From assembly GCA_024277955.1 (NCBI GenBank), contig JAJRUE010000326.1, positions 1 to 14,516 on the forward strand: 14,516 nt of DNA, written 5' to 3'. Origin of the DNA: Alphaproteobacteria bacterium. Lineage in GTDB: Bacteria; Pseudomonadota; Alphaproteobacteria; Rhodobacterales; Rhodobacteraceae. The position numbers were made by a program, and so were the translations under genes. This document shows, one piece after another, positions 7,156 through 13,830 of the stretch (positions are counted from its first letter, which is position 1; the number at the start of each line of letters is the position of its first letter). The notes below the pieces were generated by a model. The model saw nothing but the letters and a program-made list of their open reading frames with translations. It did not search any database and was not told the origin of the DNA.

Positions 7156-8091
7156 TTATCGGTCCTTCGGATCGAGCGCATCGCGCAGCCCGTCGCCGAT
7201 GAAATACAGGCTGACGATGATGGTCAGGAAAAAGCTCAGCGGGATCGCCAGCTGCCAGATGGTGCCGCGCAGGATGGTGCCCGCGCCCTCGTTGATCAGC
7301 GCCCCGAGCGAGGTGTTGGGTTCCTGCACCCCCAGCCCGAGGAAGGAGATGAAGCTCTCGGCCATGATCATGCCGGGCACCAGCAGCGTCGCATAGACCA
7401 CCACGATGCCCATCAGGTTGGGCACGATGTGGCGCAGGATGATCACGAACCAGCCGACGCCGGCGGCGCGCGCCGCCTCGACGAATTCGCGGTTCTTGAG
7501 GCTGAGCGTCTGGCCGCGCACGATCCGGCTCATGTCGAGCCAGCTCAGCACCCCGATGCCGACGAACAGCATGAACAGCGAGCGTTCGAAGATCACCAGC
7601 AGCAGGATGATCACGAACATGTAGGGCACCGCGCTCAGCACATCGACGGTGCGCATCATGATCCCGTCGGTCAGCCCCCCGACAAAGCCGGAAATCGCGC
7701 CGTAGAGCGTGCCGATCACCACCGCCACCAGGGTGCCGATGATCCCCACCATCAGCGAGGTGCGCGTGGCCTGGATGGTGCGCGCATAGAGATCGCGCCC
7801 CAGGTCGTCCAGCCCGAAATAATGGCCGTTGGCGATCGAGGGCACGCCGGTGGTGGCGATGTCGCCCATCCGGTCCCAGTCGATTTCCTCGTTCGACCAC
7901 TGGGCAAAGAACGGCCCCACGATGGTGAACAGCACGATCAGCAGCAGCACGATGACCGAGCTCACCGCCGCCCGGTTGCGCAGGAACCGCGCCATGGCGT
8001 CCTGCCAGAGCGAGCGGCCCTTGATCTCCTCGGCCTCGGCCAGCTTTTCGGCGATCCGTTCGACCTGGTCGACGTCGTTTACCATGCCCAT
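7156..8091 (-). CDS. oppC: Oligopeptide ABC transporter permease OppC
   Basis: A 311-residue inner-membrane permease resembling E. coli OppC along its length: the cytoplasmic stretch GRSLWQDAMARFLRNRAAV, a first membrane segment at about 42-61, the NGHYFGLDDLGRDLYAR region, and the same C-terminus FIGDGLRDALDPKDR. The EAA loop that docks on the ATPase is REFVEAARAAGVGWFVIILR (about 201-220). With OppB it forms the peptide channel. The start at 8091 (MGMVNDVDQ) was preferred over 8127, which would overlap oppB by 32 bases, and over 8085, which is equally possible. It follows the oppB stop by four bases, and its own stop precedes the oppDF start by one base, so translation is probably coupled across the operon. 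Confidence 0.92.
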   Translation of the reverse strand: MGMVNDVDQVERIAEKLAEAEEIKGRSLWQDAMARFLRNRAAVSSVIVLLLIVLFTIVGPFFAQWSNEEIDWDRMGDIATTGVPSIANGHYFGLDDLGRDLYARTIQATRTSLMVGIIGTLVAVVIGTLYGAISGFVGGLTDGIMMRTVDVLSAVPYMFVIILLLVIFERSLFMLFVGIGVLSWLDMSRIVRGQTLSLKNREFVEAARAAGVGWFVIILRHIVPNLMGIVVVYATLLVPGMIMAESFISFLGLGVQEPNTSLGALINEGAGTILRGTIWQLAIPLSFFLTIIVSLYFIGDGLRDALDPKDR

Positions 8092-8095
8092 GGGA

Positions 8096-9019
8096 TCAAT
8101 ACCTGATTTTCGGGTCGAGCCATGCATAGATGATGTCCACGACCAGGTTGAAGGTGATGGTCAGCCCGCCATAGAGGATGGTGATCCCCAGCATCACCGA
8201 ATAGTCCCGGTTCAGCGCCGACTGCACGTAGCTGCGCCCGATTCCGCCGGTGCCGAAATACTGGTCGATCACCACCGAGCCCGTGATCAGCCCGACAAAG
8301 GCCGGACCCAGGTAGCTGACCACCGGCATCAGAGTGGGCTTCATCGCGTGACGCCAGATGATGGTGCGTTCCGGCAGCCCCTTGGCGCGGGCGGTGCGGA
8401 TGAAGTTGGAATTGAGCACCTCCAGCATCGACGAACGCGTGATGCGCGCAATCGAGGCGAAATAGGAGGTGGACAGCGCGATCACCGGCATCACCAGGTA
8501 TTGCCACTGGCCTCCGTTCCAGCCGCCGCCCGGCAGCCAGCCCAGCTGCCAGGTGAAGATGATGATCAGGATCGGCGCCATCACGAAATTGGGCAGGCTC
8601 TGCGAAAGAAAGGTGGTGCCCACCGCGACGTAGTCCAGCGTCGTATTGTGCCGGATCGCCGCCATCACGCCAAAGGACACCCCCACCACAACCGCCACCA
8701 CGAAGGAGATCGAGCCGTATTTCAGCGTGATCGGGAACCCCTGGGCGATGACGTCGTTAACGGTGCGGTCCTTGTATTGATAGGAGGGGCCGAAATCGAA
8801 GTGAAAGACGATCCCCTTGAGATAGATCAAGAGCTGCTCGAGCAATGGCTTGTCGAGCCCGTATTTGGCCTCGATATTTGCCAGCACCTGCGGCGGCAGG
8901 GGGCGTTCCGAGGTGAACGGCCCGCCGGGAGCAAGCTGCATCAGGAAAAAGCTGATGACGATCAGGATAAGCAGCGTCGGCACCGCGACGATCATGCGCC
9001 TGATGATGAAATTGAGCAT
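8096..9019 (-). CDS. oppB: Oligopeptide ABC transporter permease OppB
   Basis: A 307-residue inner-membrane permease with close resemblance to E. coli OppB. The N-terminus MLNFIIRRMIVAVPTLLILI leads into the first membrane span, then LAPGGPFTSERPLPPQVLAN and FDFGPSYQYKDRTVNDV in the periplasmic region. The LPGGGWNGG segment is at about 162-170, the EAA loop NFIRTARAKGLPERTIIWRH at about 205-224, and the C-terminal ending LDPKIRY is the same as in E. coli. These support a true Opp rather than Dpp assignment. The start at 9019 matches the family; the upstream GGATGG is a weak ribosome site. It lies 72 bases after oppA, the widest gap in the operon, and that gap holds a GC-rich hairpin that may set the oppA-to-permease ratio. 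Confidence 0.93.
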   Translation of the reverse strand: MLNFIIRRMIVAVPTLLILIVISFFLMQLAPGGPFTSERPLPPQVLANIEAKYGLDKPLLEQLLIYLKGIVFHFDFGPSYQYKDRTVNDVIAQGFPITLKYGSISFVVAVVVGVSFGVMAAIRHNTTLDYVAVGTTFLSQSLPNFVMAPILIIIFTWQLGWLPGGGWNGGQWQYLVMPVIALSTSYFASIARITRSSMLEVLNSNFIRTARAKGLPERTIIWRHAMKPTLMPVVSYLGPAFVGLITGSVVIDQYFGTGGIGRSYVQSALNRDYSVMLGITILYGGLTITFNLVVDIIYAWLDPKIRY

Positions 9020-9042
9020 GGGAAACCATCCGCTGAAAGTGC

Positions 9043-9069
9043 CCCGGCCCCCGCAAACGGGGGGCCGGG
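9043..9069 (-). promoter_or_regulatory. GC-rich hairpin between oppA and oppB
   Basis: The arms CCCGGCCCCCG (9043-9053) and CGGGGGGCCGGG (9058-9069) pair over 11 base pairs around a four-base CAAA loop, with one unpaired G. No T-run follows on the minus strand, so it is not a classic intrinsic terminator. In many importer operons, hairpins in this position protect the binding-protein mRNA or reduce downstream expression. That role is inferred here. Confidence 0.6.
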
Positions 9070-9091
9070 TGCCTCGGTTCTGCCGTCTGGC

Positions 9092-10708
9092 CTATTCGGC
9101 GACCTTGTAGAAGTCCTTCGAATACCAGTTCTGTTCCACGTTCTGGATCGGCCAGCCCTTGAGGTCGGGCTTCAACATCATGTTGATCGCGTAGTGATAG
9201 ACCGGAATGATCGGCGCATCCTCGGCGATGATCTGCTCGATCTCGGTATAGAGCGGCTGCGGATCGTCCGCGGTCTTGGCCTGGGCCAGCAGTTCGTCGA
9301 CCTTCGGGTTGACATACTTGCTGTCGTTGTAGCCGGACTTGGAGTTCAGCAGATCCAGGAAGGTCGAGGCCTCGTTGTAGTCGCCGCACCAGCCGGCGCG
9401 GGCGATCTCGAAGTCGCCGTTGCCGCGGGTCTGCAGGAAGGTCTTCCATTCCTGGTTGGACAGTTCGACATTGACGCCCAGCTTGGTCTTCCACATCTGG
9501 CTGATGGCCACGGCGATCTTCTTGTGGCCTTCGCTGGTGTTGTAGATGATCTTCACGTCCAGCCCGTCGCCGTAACCGGCCTCGCTCAGCAGTTCCTTGG
9601 CCTTCGCGTCACGCTCGGCCTGGGTCATGCTGGCCGCCGGCACGTCCGGCACCTGGAAGCCCGCGGTGGCCGCCGGGGTGAAGGTATAGGCCGGGAACTG
9701 GCCGCCCTGCAGGATCTTGTCGGTGATCACCTCGCGGTCCACGGCAAGGCTGAGCGCCTGACGCACCCGCACGTCCTTGAGGTAATCCGGCCCGTTGTCG
9801 CGCAGGTTGAAGTTGTAGTAGTAGGAGCACAGCCGCGGCGCGCTGATCGCCTCGTCCGGGTATTCGGCCTTGAGCTTCGGATACTGGCCGGTGGGGATGC
9901 CGGTGCGGTCGAGCTCGCCGGCGAAATAGCGGGTCAGGGCCACGTTTTCGTCATTGATCACCAGCGCCACGACCTTGTCGATCACGGTCTTGTCGTTGTC
10001 CCAGTACATCGGGTTGCGCTCGCGCACCGAACGCTCGCCGGGAATGTGCTCGGTCAGGATGTAGGCGCCGTTGGAGACGATATTGCCCGGCTTGGTCCAG
10101 TCGGTGCCGAATTTCTCGACCGTTTCCTTGTGCACCGGGAACGTGGACGCATGGGTGGTCATCAGCGGGAAATAGGGCAGCGAGGCAGTGAGCTTCACTT
10201 CCAGCGTGTGATCGTCGATGGCCTTGACGCCCAGCTCTTCCTTGGGCTTTTCGCCGGCGATGATGGCGCCGGCGTTCTCGATCGACATCAGTTCGCCGAA
10301 CCAGGAATAGGGCGAGCCCAGTTCCGGGTCCACCAGGCGGCGCCAGGCGTAGACGAAATCATGCGCGGTCACCGGATCGCCGTTCGACCACTTGGCTTCC
10401 GGGCGCAGCTTGAAGGTGTAGACGTCCTTGGCGTCATTGACCTCGTAGGACAGCGCCACGCCGGGGATCAGGTTGCCGTCGGCATCCTGGTTGAACAGAC
10501 CTTCGAACAGGTCGCGGATCACGTCCGAGCCGGACACGTCCTCGACCACCTGCGGGTCGACCGAGGTGAATTCGTCGATGATCGAATAGGTGAAGGTCTG
10601 ATCGTCGGCCAGCTTGGTACCGGCGGGCACGTTGGCGGCGAAGGCGGCGGGCACCAGCATGGTGGTGGCCAGCAGCCCGGCAAGCATTATCCGTGGCATT
10701 TTGGTCAT
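9092..10708 (-). CDS. oppA: Oligopeptide ABC transporter periplasmic binding protein OppA
   Basis: A 538-residue family 5 solute-binding protein that captures peptides in the periplasm. Residues 1-24 form a Sec signal peptide: MTKMPRIM, then a hydrophobic core, then AAFA with likely cleavage before Ala25. There is no lipobox cysteine. The mature protein shows SBP_bac_5 features (WSNGDPVTAHDFVYAWRRL, NPMYWDND, YFAGELDRTG, VRQALSLAVDRE), plus AGWCGDYNEAS around Trp440-Cys441, which parallels the GWCADYNEP region of E. coli OppA. The start at 10708 is chosen by the signal peptide and an upstream AGGAAAGG; the frame is open for 52 more codons upstream, but these do not look coding. It is first in the opp operon, consistent with highest expression. 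Its promoter should lie in the 414-base upstream gap. Confidence 0.93.
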   Translation of the reverse strand: MTKMPRIMLAGLLATTMLVPAAFAANVPAGTKLADDQTFTYSIIDEFTSVDPQVVEDVSGSDVIRDLFEGLFNQDADGNLIPGVALSYEVNDAKDVYTFKLRPEAKWSNGDPVTAHDFVYAWRRLVDPELGSPYSWFGELMSIENAGAIIAGEKPKEELGVKAIDDHTLEVKLTASLPYFPLMTTHASTFPVHKETVEKFGTDWTKPGNIVSNGAYILTEHIPGERSVRERNPMYWDNDKTVIDKVVALVINDENVALTRYFAGELDRTGIPTGQYPKLKAEYPDEAISAPRLCSYYYNFNLRDNGPDYLKDVRVRQALSLAVDREVITDKILQGGQFPAYTFTPAATAGFQVPDVPAASMTQAERDAKAKELLSEAGYGDGLDVKIIYNTSEGHKKIAVAISQMWKTKLGVNVELSNQEWKTFLQTRGNGDFEIARAGWCGDYNEASTFLDLLNSKSGYNDSKYVNPKVDELLAQAKTADDPQPLYTEIEQIIAEDAPIIPVYHYAINMMLKPDLKGWPIQNVEQNWYSKDFYKVAE

Positions 10709-11122
10709 GGGAATCCCTTTCCTGTCAGTCTTGTTTTTGGATTTTTTCGGGTCTCTGTCGAACAAGGTTCGATTTCTCCGGATTGGCAGCGATCCCCCGG
10801 TCGTGCGGGCGATCAACCTGAATGGCAGACAGTTTGTCAGCGCTTGCCACTCGTGCGCAAGCATTTCCTAACGTAAGCCTGACAGTTACATGAAGTTCCG
10901 CCTGTATCAATTTGTTTTCAAGGGGCAATAAATTATCTGGCTTTCCTTGCCCGCGTGCCTGCGACCGGGGTCCGGTCGGCGAAATCCCCCCCTGCGGCAA
11001 TTTGGCCAAGGTTTCGTCGGCGAAAGTGATTCCCCTGGGCGCGAATCGGCGGGCCGGACCGGTGCATTTCAGCCCCCGCGGCGGCGCTGGCGGCAACGCA
11101 CGGGGCGCCGGCGCGGATGGGC
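10709..11122. other. Intergenic region upstream of oppA
   Basis: This 414-base gap separates the marR stop from the oppA start, both on the minus strand. It should contain the oppA promoter and any operator. Two stretches (about 10725-10760 and 10865-10940) are clearly more AT-rich than the surroundings, as expected for a promoter region. Minus-strand TTGAAA (10921-10916) and TTGATA (10910-10905) resemble -35 boxes, but no good -10 follows at standard spacing. There is a GACCGG/CCGGTC stem with a three-base loop at 10963-10977, and a GCTTGC/GCAAGC inverted repeat at 10842-10862. A short open frame at 10933-11154 on the minus strand lacks coding character. Confidence 0.6.
10842..10862. promoter_or_regulatory. 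Inverted repeat in the oppA upstream region, possible operator
   Basis: Arms GCTTGC (10842-10847) and GCAAGC (10857-10862) are perfectly complementary across a nine-base spacer, 134 bases before the oppA start. The spacing suits a dimeric regulator, but a six-base arm can arise by chance in GC-rich DNA. No regulator is assigned. Confidence 0.25.
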
Positions 11123-11584
11123 TCAGAGTTCGGAAAGTTCGCCCAGAAGATCAAGCAGATCGTTCAGTTTTTCGACCCCGAACCGGCGCTCCAGATCGGC
11201 GGCGATCCGGTTGCTTTCGGCGATGTTATCATCGATCACCGCCAGCCCCGCGGGGGTGGCCCGCAGCAGGAACTTGCGCCCGTCCGACGGGTGCGGGCTG
11301 CGCGCGACCAGGGCGCGCCGCTCCAACCCCTGAACGATGCGCGTCAGGCTGGGCATGATCAGGCAGGCGCCGCGCGCCAGATCCTGAGGCTCCATCACGC
11401 CGTTCTCGTGCAGCACCCGCAGCACCCGCCACTGCTGTTCGGTCACCCCGGCCGCCAGCAGCATCTTGCGGATCGGCACCATGACGTTTTCGCGCGCCCT
11501 GAGCAGGGCGATCGGCACCGAGCGCGAGGTCCGGGGCAGGCGTTCGGCGTCGGGCGCGGGGGCGGCGGGTGTCTGGCGGTCCAT
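11123..11584 (-). CDS. MarR family transcriptional regulator, HpaR-like
   Basis: A 153-residue winged helix-turn-helix regulator. The stretch SVPIALLRARENVMVPIRKM followed by GVTEQQWRVLRVL (about 46-58) is characteristic of the HpaR subgroup, which represses homoprotocatechuate degradation genes. The recognition-helix region is about 64-92 (MEPQDLARGACLIMPSLTRI, then VQGLERRALV), and the wing is ARSPHPSDGRKFLLRAT (94-110). No aromatic-degradation genes are nearby, so the target and ligand are unknown. The start at 11584 was preferred. In-frame ATGs at 11602 and 11647 exist, but the latter lies inside a hairpin, and neither has a Shine-Dalgarno. A -35/-10 pair sits so close to 11584 that the mRNA may be leaderless. 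It might regulate itself or the downstream opp operon, but this is only positional inference. Confidence 0.85.
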   Translation of the reverse strand: MDRQTPAAPAPDAERLPRTSRSVPIALLRARENVMVPIRKMLLAAGVTEQQWRVLRVLHENGVMEPQDLARGACLIMPSLTRIVQGLERRALVARSPHPSDGRKFLLRATPAGLAVIDDNIAESNRIAADLERRFGVEKLNDLLDLLGELSEL

Positions 11585-11590
11585 GGGTCC

Positions 11591-11619
11591 AATATCGGCC
11601 ATCGGCGCGCAGGCCGCAA
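11591..11619 (-). promoter_or_regulatory. Candidate promoter for the marR gene, possibly giving a leaderless mRNA
   Basis: On the minus strand TTGCGG (11619-11614) and GATATT (11596-11591) are separated by exactly 17 bases. Only six bases (GGACCC) lie between the -10 box and the ATG at 11584, so a typical start point would fall at or next to the ATG. This fits the absence of a convincing Shine-Dalgarno. The call rests on box similarity only. Confidence 0.45.
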
Positions 11620-11633
11620 GCCATCGCGCGCAC

Positions 11634-11680
11634 CCGAAATCCTTCAAGGATTTCGGACCGTTTTCTTTGCAGGAAAACGG
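11634..11680 (-). terminator. Twin hairpins after the exported-protein gene
   Basis: Two perfect hairpins lie one base apart. One has arms CCGAAATCC (11634-11642) and GGATTTCGG (11648-11656), nine pairs with a five-base loop. The other has arms CCGTTTTC (11658-11665) and GAAAACGG (11673-11680), eight pairs with a seven-base loop. They begin four bases beyond the stop codon of the exported protein on the minus strand and just upstream of marR. No long T-run follows, so termination may be factor-assisted, or the structure may protect the 3' end. Their quality and position make chance unlikely. Confidence 0.65.
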
Positions 11681-11683
11681 CTG

Positions 11684-12103
11684 TCAGTTTATCTGCACCG
11701 CGGCGCGCTGGTAGCTGGCGCTGTCGGTGGTGCCGTCGTCGTAGGTCACCGTCACCTCGATGGTTTCGATGCTGTTGGGCGCGAAACTCACATACGGCAG
11801 CTTGTCTTCGAGCTTGAGCGCATTGGGGGCGGCTTCGCCTTCGTAGCAGGGTTCGGCGTCATAGACCTGCGCCTTGCCGCCGTTTACCGAATACGAGATT
11901 TCGCTCAGCCCGCAGCGCCAGGATAACAGGTTGGTGAAATACAGCAGATCGTGGCCTTCCCACAGCCGCACCGCGATCCATTGCCCCTTGATCGCGCTGA
12001 CGATCGGCTTGACCTCGGCGGCGGTGGTGAAATTCTGCGCCGCGACCGGCGCGGCGGCCAGCGTGCAGGCGACCAGCAGGCCCTTGGCGAGGGTGGTGTT
12101 CAT
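11684..12103 (-). CDS. Small exported protein of unknown function
   Basis: I do not recognise this 139-residue protein as a named family. Residues 1-22 are a clear Sec signal peptide (MNTTLAKG, hydrophobic core, then APVAA) with likely cleavage near Gln23. The mature part is about 117 residues and acidic, with exactly two cysteines (Cys64 in SWRCGLSE, Cys86 in AEPCYEGE) that could form a disulfide in the periplasm. Alternating hydrophobic stretches such as IETIEVTVTYDDGTT suggest a beta-rich fold. No lipobox and no membrane span beyond the signal are visible. The start at 12103 is supported by GGGAG nine bases upstream and by the signal peptide; the open frame extends further to 12244 but would bury the signal. 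It is divergent from the glycosyltransferase (116-base gap) and followed by twin hairpins, suggesting a monocistronic unit. Confidence 0.82.
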   Translation of the reverse strand: MNTTLAKGLLVACTLAAAPVAAQNFTTAAEVKPIVSAIKGQWIAVRLWEGHDLLYFTNLLSWRCGLSEISYSVNGGKAQVYDAEPCYEGEAAPNALKLEDKLPYVSFAPNSIETIEVTVTYDDGTTDSASYQRAAVQIN

Positions 12104-12219
12104 TGGCGCGTCTCCCTGGTTGCGCGACCGCCGTGCGCGGCGGGCGCATCGCGGCTCTTTCCCTGCCGGCGCGATCCTGTCTATAGTCGGCGCCAACAAG
12201 GGGGGCCGGGCAGGCATCG

Positions 12220-13227
12220 ATGGCAGTCGGGGCGAGTAAACCACAGAAATTCAACGTTGTCATCGTCGCCCAGCAGGGGCGGCTGATGTATGAAGCCTTG
12301 CTGTTCGCGGCGTCGCTGCGCGCGGCGGATCCGCAATTCGCCGGCCGGCTGATCGTCGCCGAACCGGCGCCCGGCGGGGCCTGGGGGGGCGATGTGACGA
12401 TCCGCAACCGGGCGGTGCGCGACCTGCTCGAGGGCGACTACGGCGCCGAGATCCTGCCCTTCGAGGCCCGCCATTTCGGCGCCGCCTACCCGCAGGGCAA
12501 CAAGATCGAGGCGCTTCTGGCCCTGCCCGAGGGCGAACCTTTCGTGTTTTTCGACAGCGACACGCTGATCTGCGGCGCCCTGTCGGCGGTGCCGTTCGAC
12601 TTTGACCGGCCCGGCGCGTCGCAGCGGGTCGAGGGCACCTGGCCGCAGCCTCAGCTTTACCGGGCGGGGTATGGCGACATCTGGAAGTCGCTGTACGACC
12701 GCTTCGGGCTGGATTTCGAAAGCTCGCTGGATCTGTCGCAGCCCGACGAATACTGGCGGCGCTATCTGTATTTCAACGCCGGCTGGTTCTTTTACCGCTG
12801 CCCGCGCGAATTCGGCCGGCGCTATCTGGACTGGGCGCTGGAGGTGCGGCGCGATCCGGGCCCGGCGCTGGCGGCGCAGGTGCTGGAGCCGTGGCTGGAC
12901 CAGGTGGTGCTGCCGCTGGTGGTGCATTCGCTGGGCGGCGGGCGCGATGTATTGCCCGCCGGGCTGCTGGATGGCGCGGTCAGTTGCCACTGGCGCACCA
13001 TGCCGCTGCTGTTTGCCCGCGAAAGCGACGCGGTGGTGGCGCATCTGCGCGCGGTGGCGGCGCCCAACCGGTTGAAGAAGGTGCTCAAGCAATACGAGCC
13101 GATGTTGCGCTTCATCTACCAGAAGCGCGGCGACAAGGTGCGCGCGATGTTCGACCGCGATGCCCTGCCCCGGCGCGAACAGATGATCCGCAACCGGATC
13201 AAGAAGGCCGGGTTGTGGATGCGCTGA
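12220..13227 (+). CDS. Putative glycosyltransferase (GT-A-like nucleotide-diphospho-sugar transferase fold)
   Basis: A 335-residue soluble protein with no signal peptide or membrane span. NVVIVAQQG near the N-terminus looks like the first Rossmann-like strand. YPQGNKIEALLALPEGEPFVFFDSDTL leads to a DxD-type motif, Asp112-Ser-Asp114, which in GT-A enzymes binds the metal and nucleotide sugar. YFNAGWFFYR (about 184-193) and WLDQVVLPLVVHSL (from Trp225) resemble acceptor and product-side segments of family 8-like enzymes. The C-terminus (from about residue 285) is strongly basic (RLKKVLKQ, RREQMIRNRIKKAG), perhaps membrane-associating. Donor and acceptor are unknown, and no polysaccharide genes are nearby. 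The start at 12220 has GGGCAGG upstream. A TATAGT at 12182-12187 could be its -10 box but lacks a good -35. The family assignment is from motifs only. Confidence 0.65.
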   Translation: MAVGASKPQKFNVVIVAQQGRLMYEALLFAASLRAADPQFAGRLIVAEPAPGGAWGGDVTIRNRAVRDLLEGDYGAEILPFEARHFGAAYPQGNKIEALLALPEGEPFVFFDSDTLICGALSAVPFDFDRPGASQRVEGTWPQPQLYRAGYGDIWKSLYDRFGLDFESSLDLSQPDEYWRRYLYFNAGWFFYRCPREFGRRYLDWALEVRRDPGPALAAQVLEPWLDQVVLPLVVHSLGGGRDVLPAGLLDGAVSCHWRTMPLLFARESDAVVAHLRAVAAPNRLKKVLKQYEPMLRFIYQKRGDKVRAMFDRDALPRREQMIRNRIKKAGLWMR

Positions 13228-13279
13228 GCGCAGGTCTGCGGGGCTGATCAGGGATTGCGCCACGCTGCGCGCGTCGCGG

Positions 13280-13313
13280 TGCCTCCGGCGGGGATATTTG
13301 CGGACAGAAGAAG
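13280..13313 (+). repeat. Dispersed 34-base intergenic repeat, copy 2
   Basis: This is the inverted partner of the element at 1789-1822 (33 of 34 bases identical). Here it sits in the 103-base gap between two convergent genes, the glycosyltransferase and the VOC protein. Because it lies between two 3' ends, it cannot be a promoter for either gene; copy 1 sits between two 5' ends. A role tied to one gene's regulation is therefore unlikely. Confidence 0.8.
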
Positions 13314-13330
13314 GAGGGCGCCGGTCGCGG

Positions 13331-13744
13331 TCAGCGGGCGAAGATTTCGGCGCGGCTGCGCACGCCCTTGAATTCCAGCGCGTTTCCGAACGGGTCGCGC
13401 AGGAACATCGTCCATTGTTCGCCGGGCTGGCCCTGAAAGCGCACCGAGGGTTCCAGCACCCAGTCGGTGCCCGCCGCCTGCAGCCGGTCGGCCAGCGCGC
13501 GCCAGGCGTCAAGGTCGAGGATGGCGCCGAAATGGGGCATCGGCACCTTGCGTCCGGCCACCTCGCCGCTATCGGCGGTCGGCTGGGGCGTGCCCAGGTG
13601 CAGGCTGAGCTGGTGGCCGAAAAAGTCGAAATCGGCCCAGGTTCCGGTGCTGCGCCCCGGGGCGCAGCCCAGCAGGTCGCCGTAGAAGGCGCGGGCCTGG
13701 TCCAGGTCGGTGACGTTGATCGCCAGGTGAAAAACCGATGTCAT
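13331..13744 (-). CDS. VOC family protein, predicted extradiol dioxygenase-like (COG3565 type)
   Basis: A 137-residue vicinal-oxygen-chelate fold protein. It opens with FHLAINVTDLDQARAFYGDL, followed by HQLSLHLG (44-51), VPMPHFGAILD (68-78), GEQWTMFLRDPFGNALEFKG (108-127) and a short tail. His6, His71 and Glu124 are at the positions expected for a 2-His-1-Glu metal site, so it may be an active metalloenzyme. The order of motifs matches what I know as the predicted dioxygenase group of the glyoxalase/bleomycin-resistance superfamily. The true substrate is unknown, and glyoxalase activity should not be assumed. The start at 13744 has AGGAG six bases upstream (CAGGAGCCAAG); extending to 13816 would run into the metY promoter region. 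It is divergent from metY and convergent with the glycosyltransferase. Confidence 0.85.
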   Translation of the reverse strand: MTSVFHLAINVTDLDQARAFYGDLLGCAPGRSTGTWADFDFFGHQLSLHLGTPQPTADSGEVAGRKVPMPHFGAILDLDAWRALADRLQAAGTDWVLEPSVRFQGQPGEQWTMFLRDPFGNALEFKGVRSRAEIFAR

Positions 13745-13769
13745 CTTGGCTCCTGCAGGTTGCGGGCGG

Positions 13770-13798
13770 TTGCGCGATGGCTGCCCCTGCCCTACACA
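13770..13798 (+). promoter_or_regulatory. Candidate promoter for the O-acetylhomoserine sulfhydrylase gene
   Basis: TTGCGC (13770-13775) and TACACA (13793-13798) are separated by 17 bases. A start point near 13805 would give a leader of about 26 bases, carrying the strong GGGGGAG ribosome site. The leader is too short for a SAM riboswitch. Supported by box similarity and position only. Confidence 0.4.
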
Positions 13799-13830
13799 TT
13801 TGCCAACCGAAAACAAAGGGGGAGTGAACG

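Noticed and set aside
7829..10876. A 1015-codon open frame on the plus strand, antisense to oppC, oppB and oppA
   Set aside because: It runs opposite three well-identified genes, is rich in His, Asp, Gln and Arg as antisense frames of GC-rich genes are, and shows no domain or plausible start. Long stop-free antisense frames are expected at this G+C.
10933..11154. A short minus-strand open frame between marR and oppA
   Set aside because: It overlaps the marR end, has no ribosome site or family resemblance, and looks like intergenic GC-rich sequence.
13745..13830. A SAM riboswitch upstream of the methionine-synthesis gene
   Set aside because: The gap is 86 bases, shared with a divergent gene, and the predicted leader is about 26 bases; no SAM-II-like pseudoknot sequence was seen.
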